Source: an uncultured Candidatus Nitrosopumilus sp. (GTDB lineage Archaea; Thermoproteota; Nitrososphaeria; Nitrososphaerales; Nitrosopumilaceae). From it: a stretch of DNA of 64,000 nucleotides. Below the pieces are notes generated by a model that had not been told where the DNA came from, did not search any database, and was given only the letters and a program-made list of their open reading frames with translations. A program made the position numbers and the translations under genes. Below are positions 24,971 to 34,045 of this stretch, piece after piece; position 1 is the stretch's first letter, and each line of letters opens with the position of its first letter. The stretch is from the NCBI GenBank assembly GCA_951812645.1, contig CATOSM010000001.1:909560-973559 (forward strand). The letters run 5' to 3'.

Positions 24971-25959
24971 AGTGATACGCCCATCATAAATGCGGTAATT
25001 ATTGCTAAAATCCCTGAAAATATTGCCAGTTTGAAAATTGCACATCCCACCTGTTTTTCTGACATTGGGCCCCCTGCGAGAATCAATCTAACCAGGGTAA
25101 CAGGTGCTTTTTTGTCATCAGTTGCCTTTAGTTTGAAATCGTCTGTATGTTCTACAGGCTTTCCCTTGATTTGTCTATGCTCTACTACACGTTTTACGCT
25201 TGATAGGAACAAAAATGAGTTAATCACTGCAGGCAACAGAGCAACTGCAGCTATAATTTCTATGCCGCCAATAATCGCAATAGCACCATACATTGCTCCT
25301 AATGTTAGTGCCCCAGAATCCCCAGGGAAAATCTTGCTTGGGATTTTATGATACTTGTAAAAAGCTAAAGATACAAATCCGAGAGGCAAACTGATCGCGG
25401 CTATTTCATAATTTTGTACAATAAGCAAACAAAGTGATAGCGTAAAACTTGCAATTACCATGAATCCACTTGCAACTCCATTAAGAACATCAATGGAGTT
25501 GATTGTGTTTCCTGTGATTGGTATCATGAACATGATTAATGCAAGATAGAGTACCGGAATTTGTACAGACCCAAACAATGGAAAAGCAAGATCAGTGTCA
25601 TACACACCAAATGCAACTATAGGAAGTGCAGCAATGGCCAATCCAACGGGTTTGAACCATCCGCCCATTACCTTTCTATCATCAACATATCCAATTGCAA
25701 ACGCTGCAGATGTCGTGATGAGAATTCCAAGGATTTCGTTCATTTGTAAAAACGCATAAAGAGCAACCTCAGATGCAATGATTCCTGCAATGAGTGCGGG
25801 GCCACCGGGCCTTGCGACCATGATGTCTTCTTTTTTGTTCATGTCTTTTACTGCAAAATTTCTCCTCTCTAAAAGTTTGATTAGCGGGGGAGTCGTTGCA
25901 AATACAACTGCAAATGCAACAGTGCAGGAAATTATAGATGGAACCAGTAAATCAATCAA
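24967..25959 (-). CDS. MraY/WecA-like phospho-GlcNAc transferase (AglH-like)
   Basis: Polytopic membrane enzyme of 330 residues (about ten helices) that attaches a sugar phosphate to a lipid carrier. Hallmarks of the superfamily are present: YVDDRKVMGGW (about residues 91-101), NTINSIDVLNGVASG (about 150-165) and FPGDSGALTLGA (about 213-224). Archaeal members such as AglH start the lipid-linked glycan for protein N-glycosylation. The TTG start at 25959 is adjacent to the stop of hel308. Confidence 0.88.
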   Translation of the reverse strand: MIDLLVPSIISCTVAFAVVFATTPPLIKLLERRNFAVKDMNKKEDIMVARPGGPALIAGIIASEVALYAFLQMNEILGILITTSAAFAIGYVDDRKVMGGWFKPVGLAIAALPIVAFGVYDTDLAFPLFGSVQIPVLYLALIMFMIPITGNTINSIDVLNGVASGFMVIASFTLSLCLLIVQNYEIAAISLPLGFVSLAFYKYHKIPSKIFPGDSGALTLGAMYGAIAIIGGIEIIAAVALLPAVINSFLFLSSVKRVVEHRQIKGKPVEHTDDFKLKATDDKKAPVTLVRLILAGGPMSEKQVGCAIFKLAIFSGILAIITAFMMGVSL

Positions 25960-28086
25960 TTATCTAACCTTTCGTAACTCCGCCTTTATGTTATCCGCAA
26001 TGGTTGAACCAATTTTATCAATTTCTGCCAATTTATTTGCAGGAATTTTCCTCAGATCGTCTAGGTTCTTTATTCCATGTTTGAAAAGAATTCGTGCCCT
26101 AACCCTTCCAATACCCTTGACCCGTACCAAATCAAGTAGTTCTTCTCTTATTCCATAAATTACGCGATTTCTCAAATCGCCCAATTCTTCAAGCAGGTCT
26201 GCACGTTCTACGTGCTTGGATATTTCTCGCAGACAGTAGGACAGCCAGTTGGCATTTTCAGCCATCCTATGCATATCCCCAGATTCAATTCCGAGGCTGT
26301 CAGATAGGGATAGTTCGGTTGATTCAGTAATCCAGGATTGTAAAGCCAAAAGGCTCCTTGAGCAATCATACTCTGAAATTGGCTCTAGCAATTGGGAGGA
26401 ATTATTCTCTATCATTAAACTTGCAGTCTCGTAATCTTTTTGTCTCAGCGAGAATTTTGGGAAAAATTCTTCACAGTTTGTAATCATGTGTAAAAAGCCA
26501 AAAGTATGCTTTCTCTCTTCAGAGACATTTTCAATCGAGTCTCTAAAGTATGTTGCAGATAACGGATCAATGTACAGCACTGATGTCTTTTTCCCAAATT
26601 CTGTAGCAGCGTATCTTTCGCCTTTTTTAATTATTAGAGATTTACTTGAAAGAAAACGCAGGGATATATCAATTGCAAACTTTACTGTAGGTTTTCTTGA
26701 TTGTAATCCACCCAATGTCTGCAAAAAGAATTCTAAAATTTCCTCTTTTTTAATCCCTGGATGTGTAACAATTACGCTTAGTATGTGAGTTCGTAAAGAC
26801 TTGTCATCGGTGATTTTTGATTCAATTGCTTCGGGTTCACCATGTATGTAATAATCAGTTAGATCTTCGGCGTTACCATTTCCGACTATGATCGATTCTC
26901 CATGGTCATCATACTGCGGTCGTCCAGCTCTTCCGCAAAGTTGCTTGTATTCTAAAATACTGATTGGTCTGTTTCCGCCGACTTTGGCATTGTATCGATT
27001 AACGCTGGATATTACAACTCGTCTTGCTGGTAGATTGACACCAGCTGCTAGTGTTGGGGTAGACGATAATAGTTTGATTGTGCCTTTACGAAATTCTTGC
27101 TCTATTGTTTCCCTGCACTTTTGATTTAATCCTGCATGATGAAATCCAACTCCTTTTTTTACAAGTGTCGCCAAAGCTTTGACTAGATCAGTGTGTTCAT
27201 TTTCAGATAAAAGTTTCTTTGACGTTTTTTCTAATGCGGCAATCTCTTTTTTTTCCAGTAATTTGGAAACAGTGTCTGCTGCTTTTGTAGCAAGGGATTT
27301 TGAGCGAGTCCTAGTCTCTGCAAATACTAGAGACTGGCCTCCCTCACTTACTGATTGCACGGCCAAATCAATCGGGGTTCCCATCAGACTACGCCCGACC
27401 TCAAAGGTTTTGCCATCGGTCATTGTAACCTGGCCTTCATCACACACTCCTTCAGATAGCGGAACAGGCCTCCAGTCATTTTTTACCAATTTACATTCAA
27501 GCCAATCAGCAATCTCATCAGAATTTGTAATTGTAGCGCTAAGACCGACAATCTGAGGTTTTGTTTCCAATAGTTTGAGTTGAGTGAGAGTCATTTCAAG
27601 TGTCGGGCCTCTGCTTTCGTCTCCAATCAGATGGACTTCGTCAGAGATCACCAGGCCAATCTCATCAACCCATTCAGCCCCATGTCGGATTATAGAATCC
27701 ATCTTCTCATTTGTCAGAATCAACACATTGCTTTTCTCTAGATTTTTTTCGATGTTTTCAAAATCGCCAGTGGATATTGCAACTTTGGCTTTGTTTCCTA
27801 AGGCAACTTTTTCTAATTTTTTGAATTCTGTGAATTTTTCAGCGGCTAGTGCGCGTAATGGACTGAGATAGATCACCTTTCCTTTATTGTTTGACAGAAA
27901 ACTCAGCATTGCAAGCATTGCAATCAGAGTTTTTCCGCTGGCAGTTGGGGCAGAAACAAGAATGCTTTTTCCATCCAGTAAGCCAGACTTTACACTATCA
28001 GCCTGTGGCGGATATAATTTTGTAAAACCTTGTGATTTTAGAAATTCAATTGCAGGTTCAGAGAGTTTTAATTTTTCTACATTCAT
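25960..28086 (-). CDS. hel308: Ski2-like DNA helicase Hel308
   Basis: ATP-dependent 3'-5' helicase acting at stalled replication forks. Motifs in order over 708 residues: Q-motif-like LYPPQADSV, Walker A SAPTASGKT (about 45-53), DEVH box ISDEVHLIGDE (about 147), GLSATI (about 179) and motif VI LCGRAGRP (about 390). The C-terminal helix-hairpin-helix VKGIGRVRARILF (about 660-672) is the domain V/brake region of Hel308. It overlaps mcm by 4 nt, forming a replication/repair operon. Confidence 0.94.
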   Translation of the reverse strand: MNVEKLKLSEPAIEFLKSQGFTKLYPPQADSVKSGLLDGKSILVSAPTASGKTLIAMLAMLSFLSNNKGKVIYLSPLRALAAEKFTEFKKLEKVALGNKAKVAISTGDFENIEKNLEKSNVLILTNEKMDSIIRHGAEWVDEIGLVISDEVHLIGDESRGPTLEMTLTQLKLLETKPQIVGLSATITNSDEIADWLECKLVKNDWRPVPLSEGVCDEGQVTMTDGKTFEVGRSLMGTPIDLAVQSVSEGGQSLVFAETRTRSKSLATKAADTVSKLLEKKEIAALEKTSKKLLSENEHTDLVKALATLVKKGVGFHHAGLNQKCRETIEQEFRKGTIKLLSSTPTLAAGVNLPARRVVISSVNRYNAKVGGNRPISILEYKQLCGRAGRPQYDDHGESIIVGNGNAEDLTDYYIHGEPEAIESKITDDKSLRTHILSVIVTHPGIKKEEILEFFLQTLGGLQSRKPTVKFAIDISLRFLSSKSLIIKKGERYAATEFGKKTSVLYIDPLSATYFRDSIENVSEERKHTFGFLHMITNCEEFFPKFSLRQKDYETASLMIENNSSQLLEPISEYDCSRSLLALQSWITESTELSLSDSLGIESGDMHRMAENANWLSYCLREISKHVERADLLEELGDLRNRVIYGIREELLDLVRVKGIGRVRARILFKHGIKNLDDLRKIPANKLAEIDKIGSTIADNIKAELRKVR

Positions 28087-30170
28087 ACTCGGTTATAGTG
28101 ACCGGGTTTTGATTCATAAATAGATGCTTCTCTGAGCATTCTTCGAATATAGTTTCTTGCCTCCTCTTCAGTGAATTTTTCGCTCTTTTCGAGTTCTTGG
28201 ACAAATGTTTTTTCTTCGACTGGAACTTTGTTATCGCCTTCAAGGCCTTTGAGGATATCCATGAATAACTGCATCTTAGATACCTCACTTCTTGGCTTTC
28301 CTTGCAATACGCCAAGATCCACCTTGCCAGTATTGACATCTACGCCTGCATCTTGAAGCATGCTCTGAATTAGGAATATTGCACGGTCTGCATCCTCCTC
28401 CTCCACCCTGTCTTTCATGAGTAATCTTGCCCTTGCGGTGGAGAGTCTGACAATGCCTTCTAGTTGTCTAGGAGTAACGGTAATCATTTCTTCGGATTCT
28501 ACATTTCTCATTTGCAGGTAGTAATCGAGAATCTTGTCTTCGGCTTCTTTTGTCAATTCGGGGGTGCCACGTTTTGCATATGACAGGTATTTTGTCAGCA
28601 GATCAACCTCAATTACAGATTTTTTGTCTGTACCTTGTGATGTGTTTCTTTTGATGATGTGTCTTGCAATTTGTGTGTCTCTCTCTTTAGTTGGAATGTC
28701 CCTTACAACAAATATCAAGTCAAATCTTGTAAGCAGTGGAATTGGCAGGTTAACATTTTCTGTGATATTTTTGAAGGGATCATATTTTCCGTACATTGGG
28801 TTTGCTGCAGCCAAGATAGATGTTCTTGCATTCAGTGTGGCTACAATACCGCCTTTTGCAATACTTGCAGATTGTTGTTCCATAACTTCGTGCAACGCAC
28901 TCCTGTCCTCAGGTTTCATCTTATCAAATTCGTCTATACTTACAAGACCTTGATCACCCAGTACAACTGCGCCAGCCTCTAACATCATGATTCCTGTTTT
29001 ATCTCGAACTACAGCTGCAGTAAGACCAGCTGCGGTGGAACCTCTGCCAGAGGTATACAGGCCTCTTGGTGCTATTCTTGCACAAAACTTTAGCATTTCG
29101 GATTTTGCAGTACCGGGATCTCCAACTAAGAATACGTTAATGTCTCCCCTAATCTTACTTCCATCGCCAAGTAACCGCTGATTAGAGCCAACAATAAGCA
29201 ATAGAATTGCTTCTTTGATCAGTGATTGGCCTTGAATGTGTGGTGCAAATGAATCAATCAATCTCTGGTAGACGTCAGAACTTTGTCCAAGTGATTTGAT
29301 TAATTTTTCCTCTTCGGGAGAAATTTCCTCTCTGCCAATTTTTCTGTCAGTTTTAGAGCCACGTCCGCTCAAAAATTCAATGTTGTTTCCCTCAATTCTT
29401 AATCGGTATAATCCACTATGGCCTCTCTGAACTCCAGCGACAGACTCTTGCTCTACTCTTACCATGCCAGTAAGGATAATTCTGTCGCCTGGCCTCGAAT
29501 TGTCGACTAAATCCTGCCTAGTTGTCACATCAACGTAGTGAGGCAGCTGTCCTGGAGGCAAATCCTCAGGTAATTCCTGGAGCCTCAATATTTGGAAATC
29601 GATAAACTTGCTTGCCTCGGGTTTTAGCTCAAAGTCCCTATGTTTACAATTTGGATTATCACAAACTACGGGAATTTTTACGTCCATTCCTTTGAGTTGA
29701 ACCACTTTGGTCGGATGCCCATCCGGGCATACAAAGACTAGTTCTTTTGCAAGGGGTTTTACCTCAGATGCTCTGACCACCATTCCTGAAACACTGGTTA
29801 TTTTTCCTATAGTTTCGGCATTGATTTGTCTTAGACTGCGCTCTAATGGAAAATTAATTAGTCTAACACGGACTTCGTCTTTGATCTTTTCTGCATAATC
29901 AGGGAATCTTGTTTGTAATGCCTCTTTGATTGCCCTTGCAAACGCATCAAATATTCTGTCTGGATTTTCTGAGAACATTGGTACAATGTCTTTTTCGATT
30001 ACCAAGTCATTGTAATCAACAATTATGTATTTTGCATTCCTTGGCATCATCTCGTCGATTGCATCTACATACTTGTAGCTGCCATCCCTGCCTTTGAATC
30101 GTGTTAAGAATTCTTTTACTTTATCAGATAAGGCAGAGTCAGTGAATGTGCTAGCTTGGGCCGTGCTCAT
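28083..30170 (-). CDS. mcm: Replicative DNA helicase MCM
   Basis: Hexameric replicative helicase of 695 residues. The N-terminal domain holds a zinc site (CPDGH then CDNPNCKHRDF, about residues 150-180). The AAA+ core has Walker A GDPGTAKSEML (about 335-345), Walker B SIDEFDKM (about 395-402) and the arginine-finger region LLTRFDLIF (about 455). A winged helix closes the C-terminus. It overlaps the upstream GINS-like gene by 20 nt. Confidence 0.97.
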   Translation of the reverse strand: MSTAQASTFTDSALSDKVKEFLTRFKGRDGSYKYVDAIDEMMPRNAKYIIVDYNDLVIEKDIVPMFSENPDRIFDAFARAIKEALQTRFPDYAEKIKDEVRVRLINFPLERSLRQINAETIGKITSVSGMVVRASEVKPLAKELVFVCPDGHPTKVVQLKGMDVKIPVVCDNPNCKHRDFELKPEASKFIDFQILRLQELPEDLPPGQLPHYVDVTTRQDLVDNSRPGDRIILTGMVRVEQESVAGVQRGHSGLYRLRIEGNNIEFLSGRGSKTDRKIGREEISPEEEKLIKSLGQSSDVYQRLIDSFAPHIQGQSLIKEAILLLIVGSNQRLLGDGSKIRGDINVFLVGDPGTAKSEMLKFCARIAPRGLYTSGRGSTAAGLTAAVVRDKTGIMMLEAGAVVLGDQGLVSIDEFDKMKPEDRSALHEVMEQQSASIAKGGIVATLNARTSILAAANPMYGKYDPFKNITENVNLPIPLLTRFDLIFVVRDIPTKERDTQIARHIIKRNTSQGTDKKSVIEVDLLTKYLSYAKRGTPELTKEAEDKILDYYLQMRNVESEEMITVTPRQLEGIVRLSTARARLLMKDRVEEEDADRAIFLIQSMLQDAGVDVNTGKVDLGVLQGKPRSEVSKMQLFMDILKGLEGDNKVPVEEKTFVQELEKSEKFTEEEARNYIRRMLREASIYESKPGHYNRV

Positions 30171-30681
30171 TTTGTTCTCCTCTTATATGTTTTTCAAATT
30201 CTTTGCTGTTATCATAGATGGTTTTGTAGAAGACGTTTTCTTCTACAGTTAGTTTGTTGTATAACTCAGAGTCCAGTTTGTATGCATCTGCAGTCTTTAC
30301 TAGCTTTCCTCGCCTCATTCTAAATAATTCCAGCATCATACTTTCCACCCTATCAAAATCATTTGCGTTTAGATCCTTCATGGATGCTTTTAGCTTTATG
30401 TAAAAATGAGGATCAAGTGTGGATATTTTATATTCTCCAACCATCTTTTCTTTTGATAGTGCCTGTTTTAGCTGGGTGATCATGTCTGGGGAATCTAGTG
30501 TTCCTATGCTGTTATCAGAAAGAATTTTTCCAACCCATTGTGGCATATTGTTTGTATCCCCTTGGGTACCCTCAATTTTCATGCCTGCCACATTATACTT
30601 GAAATCCCGATTAACGGTAACTTTAGCGTCCTTTAGGCGGTATCCTATAGAATGCACTTTTTCAACTTTGTCTATTTCCAT
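30151..30681 (-). CDS. GINS complex subunit (Gins51/15-like)
   Basis: A 176-residue protein encoded just ahead of mcm with a 20-nt overlap, the position GINS genes often take in archaea. The helical segment VESMMLELFRMRRGKLVKTADA (quoted in part: MMLELFRMRRGKLV, about residues 112-125) matches the conserved A-domain helix of GINS, and a short C-terminal helix follows. GINS joins MCM and GAN/Cdc45 into the CMG-like replicative helicase. The subgroup assignment is a guess; the family call rests on motif plus context. Confidence 0.72.
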   Translation of the reverse strand: MEIDKVEKVHSIGYRLKDAKVTVNRDFKYNVAGMKIEGTQGDTNNMPQWVGKILSDNSIGTLDSPDMITQLKQALSKEKMVGEYKISTLDPHFYIKLKASMKDLNANDFDRVESMMLELFRMRRGKLVKTADAYKLDSELYNKLTVEENVFYKTIYDNSKEFEKHIRGEQNEHGPS

Positions 30682-30841
30682 TTAAGATCACTTTTTCTGA
30701 TTTGGATCCTCAAGTACCGGATCGATCAATTCTGTTAACAATTTAGTTAGATCATTTGATCCTAATTGATTTCAGGCTGATCGGATGTATCTAGAGTGAG
30801 ATTTGATTTTAAGACAGGGGCATGTGAGAATAACCAATTCG

Positions 30842-30850
30842 GATTTATTA
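30842..30850 (+). promoter_or_regulatory. TATA box of rfcS
   Basis: GATTTATTA lies about 24-32 bp before the ATG at 30874, favouring that codon as a leaderless start over an in-frame TTG/ATA-type codon at 30865. Confidence 0.45.
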
Positions 30851-30873
30851 GTGGGATTTAGCATTTGATATAC

Positions 30874-31824
30874 ATGGCTGAAACAGGTATGTGGGTAGAA
30901 AAGTACAGACCTCAAAAACTCTCAGATATTGTAAACCAGACTGAAATTATTGGTAGTTTGGAGGCTTTAATCAAAGATCCAACGGACATGCCACACTTGA
31001 TGTTTTCAGGTTCTGCAGGTGTTGGAAAAACAACTACAGCACTGTGCGTTGCAAGGCAGATTTTAGGAGACTACGCTAAAGATTACACACTAGAGCTAAA
31101 CGCATCAGATGAGAGAGGGATAGGAATGGTCCGAGAGAAAGTCAAAAAATTCTCCAGATTTGCAGGAATGGCGGAGGTTCCATTCAAAATCATCATTTTA
31201 GATGAGGCAGACGAAATGACAGGGGATGCACAAACAGCCCTAAGACGAATTATAGAGGATACCGCAAAGATTTGCAGGTTTATTTTCATAGCTAACAATA
31301 TTTCAAAAATCATAGACCCGATTCAGAGCAGATGTGCCACCTTCAAGTTTACCACAGTGTCTGAAGAGGATGTTGTTGCCAGGCTAGGGTTTATTGCAGA
31401 GGCTGAAAAAGTAAGGACTGACAAAAAAGGCCTCAAGGCAGTTTATGATTACTCTGAAGGAGACCTCAGACACGCCATTAATCTGATGCAGGCAACTGCA
31501 AGTCTTGGGGGAGTTACTGAGGAAAACGTAAAGGCATCAGCTGGTTTGACAAAGACAAGCGATGTTGATCAAGTGCTAAAAATCGCATTATCGGGCAAGG
31601 TGGGAGAAGCAAGAGAGAGGATGATAGAATTGGTGAAAGTCTATGGAATGTCTGAATCAGATTTTCTAAAATATCTAAACTCCGCAGTGTTCAAATCAAA
31701 ACATGACAAGCTAGCTGACATTTTAGAAATCATTGCAAAGTATGATTATAGAGTATTGGTTGGAGCAAATTCCGAAATCCAACTATCTGCAATGTTGGCA
31801 GAATTATCTAAGGTAGAAGGCTAA
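30874..31824 (+). CDS. rfcS: Replication factor C small subunit
   Basis: Clamp-loader small subunit of about 316 residues. After MAETGMWVEKYRPQ come Walker A GSAGVGKTT (about 47-55), Walker B ILDEADEM (about 107-114), and SRC (about 150), the arginine-finger motif of sensor region. I use the ATG at 30874 because of TATA spacing and because MAETGMWVEKYRP is the natural RFC N-terminus. Its 3' end is followed after 4 bp by the att-like sequence of the tRNA-Ser island, so rfcS marks the left chromosomal boundary. Confidence 0.95.
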   Translation: MAETGMWVEKYRPQKLSDIVNQTEIIGSLEALIKDPTDMPHLMFSGSAGVGKTTTALCVARQILGDYAKDYTLELNASDERGIGMVREKVKKFSRFAGMAEVPFKIIILDEADEMTGDAQTALRRIIEDTAKICRFIFIANNISKIIDPIQSRCATFKFTTVSEEDVVARLGFIAEAEKVRTDKKGLKAVYDYSEGDLRHAINLMQATASLGGVTEENVKASAGLTKTSDVDQVLKIALSGKVGEARERMIELVKVYGMSESDFLKYLNSAVFKSKHDKLADILEIIAKYDYRVLVGANSEIQLSAMLAELSKVEG

Positions 31825-31825
31825 A

Positions 31826-31865
31826 AACGCAGAGTGACTATAAAGATTTTGGCAAACCACGATCA
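31826..31865. other. attR-like sequence after rfcS
   Basis: The sequence AACGCAGAG...GACTATAA...TTTTGG...CCAC begins 2-5 bp after the rfcS stop. It matches the junction at 39888-39925 in about two thirds of positions, including the CGCAGAG core that is the 3' end of tRNA-Ser(UGA) at 47296-47302. It is read as the distal attachment site of the tandem island. Confidence 0.65.
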
Positions 31866-32144
31866 ATAAGAGATTGATACGATTTGTGTCTAATTGTAAA
31901 ATTGATCATAAGTGATTGTGTAAAACTTTTATGAAACAATTCCATCTGCAACGTTTCTTCAGAGATTCATATATTTAAGATATCTAAAGCTCAAAAATTT
32001 CTTAATTCTAGAAACAAGTGTTGTGAATTCAAATCTTACAAATGCCTTATGACCGAATGAAACAACAAAATTGTTTCAAAACAATTGGGTTTGACACCAA
32101 CCGGACTAGGGTAGTAAGTTGTCTTATTCCAGTCCCAAAAGTTG
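31866..32144. other. Gene-free left end of element A
   Basis: About 280 AT-rich bases with no open frame of useful length, no tRNA and no repeat that I can see. It includes short TATA-like tracts around 31965 but nothing to attach them to. Confidence 0.5.
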
Positions 32145-32460
32145 TCATTCTACTACGATTTTGATTTGAATACCGTATTTCTGTTCATATTTTCTAATCT
32201 CCCCCCTGCATGTTTTCTCTTATAAAATTCATGAAATTCTCAGATACATCCTCAAGACAAACAAAATCAAGATCTTCAGAAAACCTGAAATTTTCAAAGT
32301 ATACTTTCTTTAGCGCTGTGCCACCTTTGAAAACCATTTTATTCAATTTTGGAAAATTGGCGATCACTGACAACAAGTTTGTTAATGCATAATCTTTTTC
32401 CAATGTTCCAAGAGGAATCTGATATTTGCCTGCTAACTTTCTAGGCGATTGCCCATCCAT
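32145..32460 (-). pseudogene. Truncated, frameshifted AbiEii-type nucleotidyltransferase toxin
   Basis: Remnant of a type IV toxin (nucleotidyltransferase, AbiEii family). It starts at the ATG at 32460 that shares bases with the antitoxin stop (TGATG), the usual coupling. The NTase signature is intact: FKGGTALKK followed by SEDLDF. At a run of six G's (about 32206-32211) the frame ends early in QGGD; shifting one base restores EIRKYEQKYGIQIKIVVE, which then stops at 32145. Intact family members have about 250-300 residues, so two thirds are missing. The toxin is almost certainly inactive. Confidence 0.8.
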
Positions 32461-33275
32461 CAGTATTCCATCCAACCAAGCAGTTCGTCTTTTGTTCTGT
32501 TGATTATCAATCCATACTCTTTTGAATTTTTAATTTTGTCTTTGTTGGCAATAGGATCAAGGTAATGATATGGAGATTTTTTTATTTTTTCTTTAGCTTT
32601 CTCTGAAATATTTCCTTCAATATCAAGAATAGAAAGCAGATAGCCCAGACGTTTCAAAACTACATTAATTTCTACTTTCTCTGCAATTTCAATGACTGTC
32701 TGCCAGTTAACGTCTTTTCGTGCATTCCACATCGCTTTAGTTACCTCTGCCATTCCTCCACAGTATTCAGGATGCATTAGTCCATCCACAATCGTTTTTT
32801 CTCTGGAAGAGATATTGAAAGACTCTTTTTTGCCTGCTTTTTCTTTGACAGAACCAAAGAATTTTTTCTTTGACAAGGCTACAAATTCAAATCTTTGATT
32901 TCCAAATTCTAGATTTCTTTTTCTTTTTGTTGTTGCAACAAATACGGTATGTGGTATCTGTTCTGTCATATCCCAGTAGTTCATTGCAGTCCAAAAGCCA
33001 ACATAATAGACATCGATAAGATGAGGAACTATCACCCAAGGGGATTCGGCCCAGTGCAGTTCTTGGCCTGCTCTTTCTGGTATCAGTAGATATTTTCCCC
33101 TCTCTATTCTCTGTAATCGTCTTTTCTTTGTCAGGTTCATAAGGACATGTCTTGTTGCTGAATTGTTGGACTGTAGAATCTTCTTGGCATCCTCAAAGCC
33201 AAACACACTAGTCTCCTTTTCTGCGAGTTCCAAAAGAAGTCTATTTTGGAGTCCAACATGTATATTTTGTGTCAC
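32460..33275 (-). CDS. AbiEi-type antitoxin/repressor
   Basis: Antitoxin of a type IV toxin-antitoxin pair, 271 residues. The N-terminus is a winged helix (LAEKETSVFGFEDAKKIL, then HVLMNLTKKRRLQRIERGKYLL), followed by the C-terminal antitoxin domain with HWAESPWVIVPHLI and the FNISSREKTIVDGL block. The GTG at 33275 is the likely start. Palindromic repeats overlap and precede the start, fitting the autoregulation described for AbiEi proteins. The toxin downstream is broken, so this gene may persist only as a repressor or as an anti-addiction remnant. Confidence 0.87.
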   Translation of the reverse strand: MTQNIHVGLQNRLLLELAEKETSVFGFEDAKKILQSNNSATRHVLMNLTKKRRLQRIERGKYLLIPERAGQELHWAESPWVIVPHLIDVYYVGFWTAMNYWDMTEQIPHTVFVATTKRKRNLEFGNQRFEFVALSKKKFFGSVKEKAGKKESFNISSREKTIVDGLMHPEYCGGMAEVTKAMWNARKDVNWQTVIEIAEKVEINVVLKRLGYLLSILDIEGNISEKAKEKIKKSPYHYLDPIANKDKIKNSKEYGLIINRTKDELLGWMEY

Positions 33276-33311
33276 GATAATTCACCTATACGCAATTATT
33301 GTTACACAAAG
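33264..33311 (-). promoter_or_regulatory. AbiEi operator copy 1
   Basis: Arms TTTGTGTCACGATAATT and AATTATTGTTACACAAA form a 17-bp imperfect inverted repeat (two mismatches) around a 13-bp spacer. It overlaps the GTG start codon of the antitoxin gene. Confidence 0.7.
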
Positions 33312-33325
33312 TATATAAAAATTAT
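33312..33325 (-). promoter_or_regulatory. Probable TATA box of the AbiE locus
   Basis: Read on the minus strand, AATTTTTATATAC lies about 37-50 bp before the GTG, exactly between the two operator copies, so binding to either would shut the promoter. Confidence 0.45.
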
Positions 33326-33373
33326 ATTTTGTGTCACGATAATTTACCCATAGGCGATTATTGTTACACAAAG
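33326..33373 (-). promoter_or_regulatory. AbiEi operator copy 2
   Basis: Second copy of the same 48-bp module, 62 bp upstream of the first, with the same two 17-bp arms and four to five differences mainly in the spacer. AbiEi repressors are known to bind a pair of inverted repeats, and this arrangement fits. Confidence 0.7.
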
Positions 33374-34045
33374 CACCACATCACATAGAAAGATAGAGAA
33401 AATTCTCTGCCATATAGAGGACAGATATCATAAATGAGCAAAACAGGAACTGGTGTTTTTCTGCACCTGTAACATAAAGGTAGGCGTTATTGATCATCTT
33501 GTGTGGTTCTTCAACAATTCTTGGCAAACCTTGTTCTCACGTACAGATTCATGTTATGACAATATGCAAGTACAGTTTCTTTAGAAGAAATGCCTTCTAT
33601 TGATTCCGTATCAATATTTCTTGGAGCATGTTTTGGATTTATTTGTGTCAATTGGTTTGTAGACTAATTCCGTTGGTTAGTTCAACAATAAAATAACTGT
33701 CAGAATTGGTTTTAATCTTTGGGCAGCCCGATTGAAATTAAGATCATTCACTTGTTTCCTTTTTGATATGTCCTTTTTGCAAATATTTTTTGTACAATAG
33801 ATCTTTTTCATCATTTCAAAGAGAATGCTCTATTTTTAACAGTGAATTTACCAACAAAGAACAAAAAGAACCAAAAAATGGTTCCTTGTTACCCAAAAAA
33901 ATATTCTTTAGGTACCAATGGTTCTTTTGTATCCTAACAAAAAGCATTCTTTTTCTTCTTTCTTGTAATTTTAATTCAGACCATAAAGAACCAAAAAATG
34001 GTTCCTTTTTCCCTTTATTCCCCTTAAAATTATGGTTTTGCATTC
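33374..34045. other. Gene-poor stretch of element A with hairpin repeats
   Basis: No convincing gene. A minus-strand frame at 33511-33651 (46 codons, TTG start, MTQINPKHAPRN...) could be a fragment but has no supporting context. Two identical 22-bp copies of a self-complementary sequence (AAAGAACCAAAAAATGGTTC) at 33865 and 33985, with a partial third palindrome GGTACCAATGGTTC at 33911, can form hairpins followed by T runs. The open frames seen across them are products of the repeats. Confidence 0.5.
33865..34010. repeat. Duplicated hairpin repeat
   Basis: AAGAACCA-AAAAA-TGGTTCCTT occurs at 33865-33886 and 33985-34006, each followed by a T-rich run, with a related palindrome between. They could act as intrinsic terminators or be fragments of a small non-coding element. 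Confidence 0.5.

Noticed and set aside
24971-25045. Longer N-terminus of the small membrane protein reaching 25045
   Set aside because: It would overlap the conserved C-terminus of the glycosyltransferase; the TTG at 24970 overlapping its stop is the more natural start.
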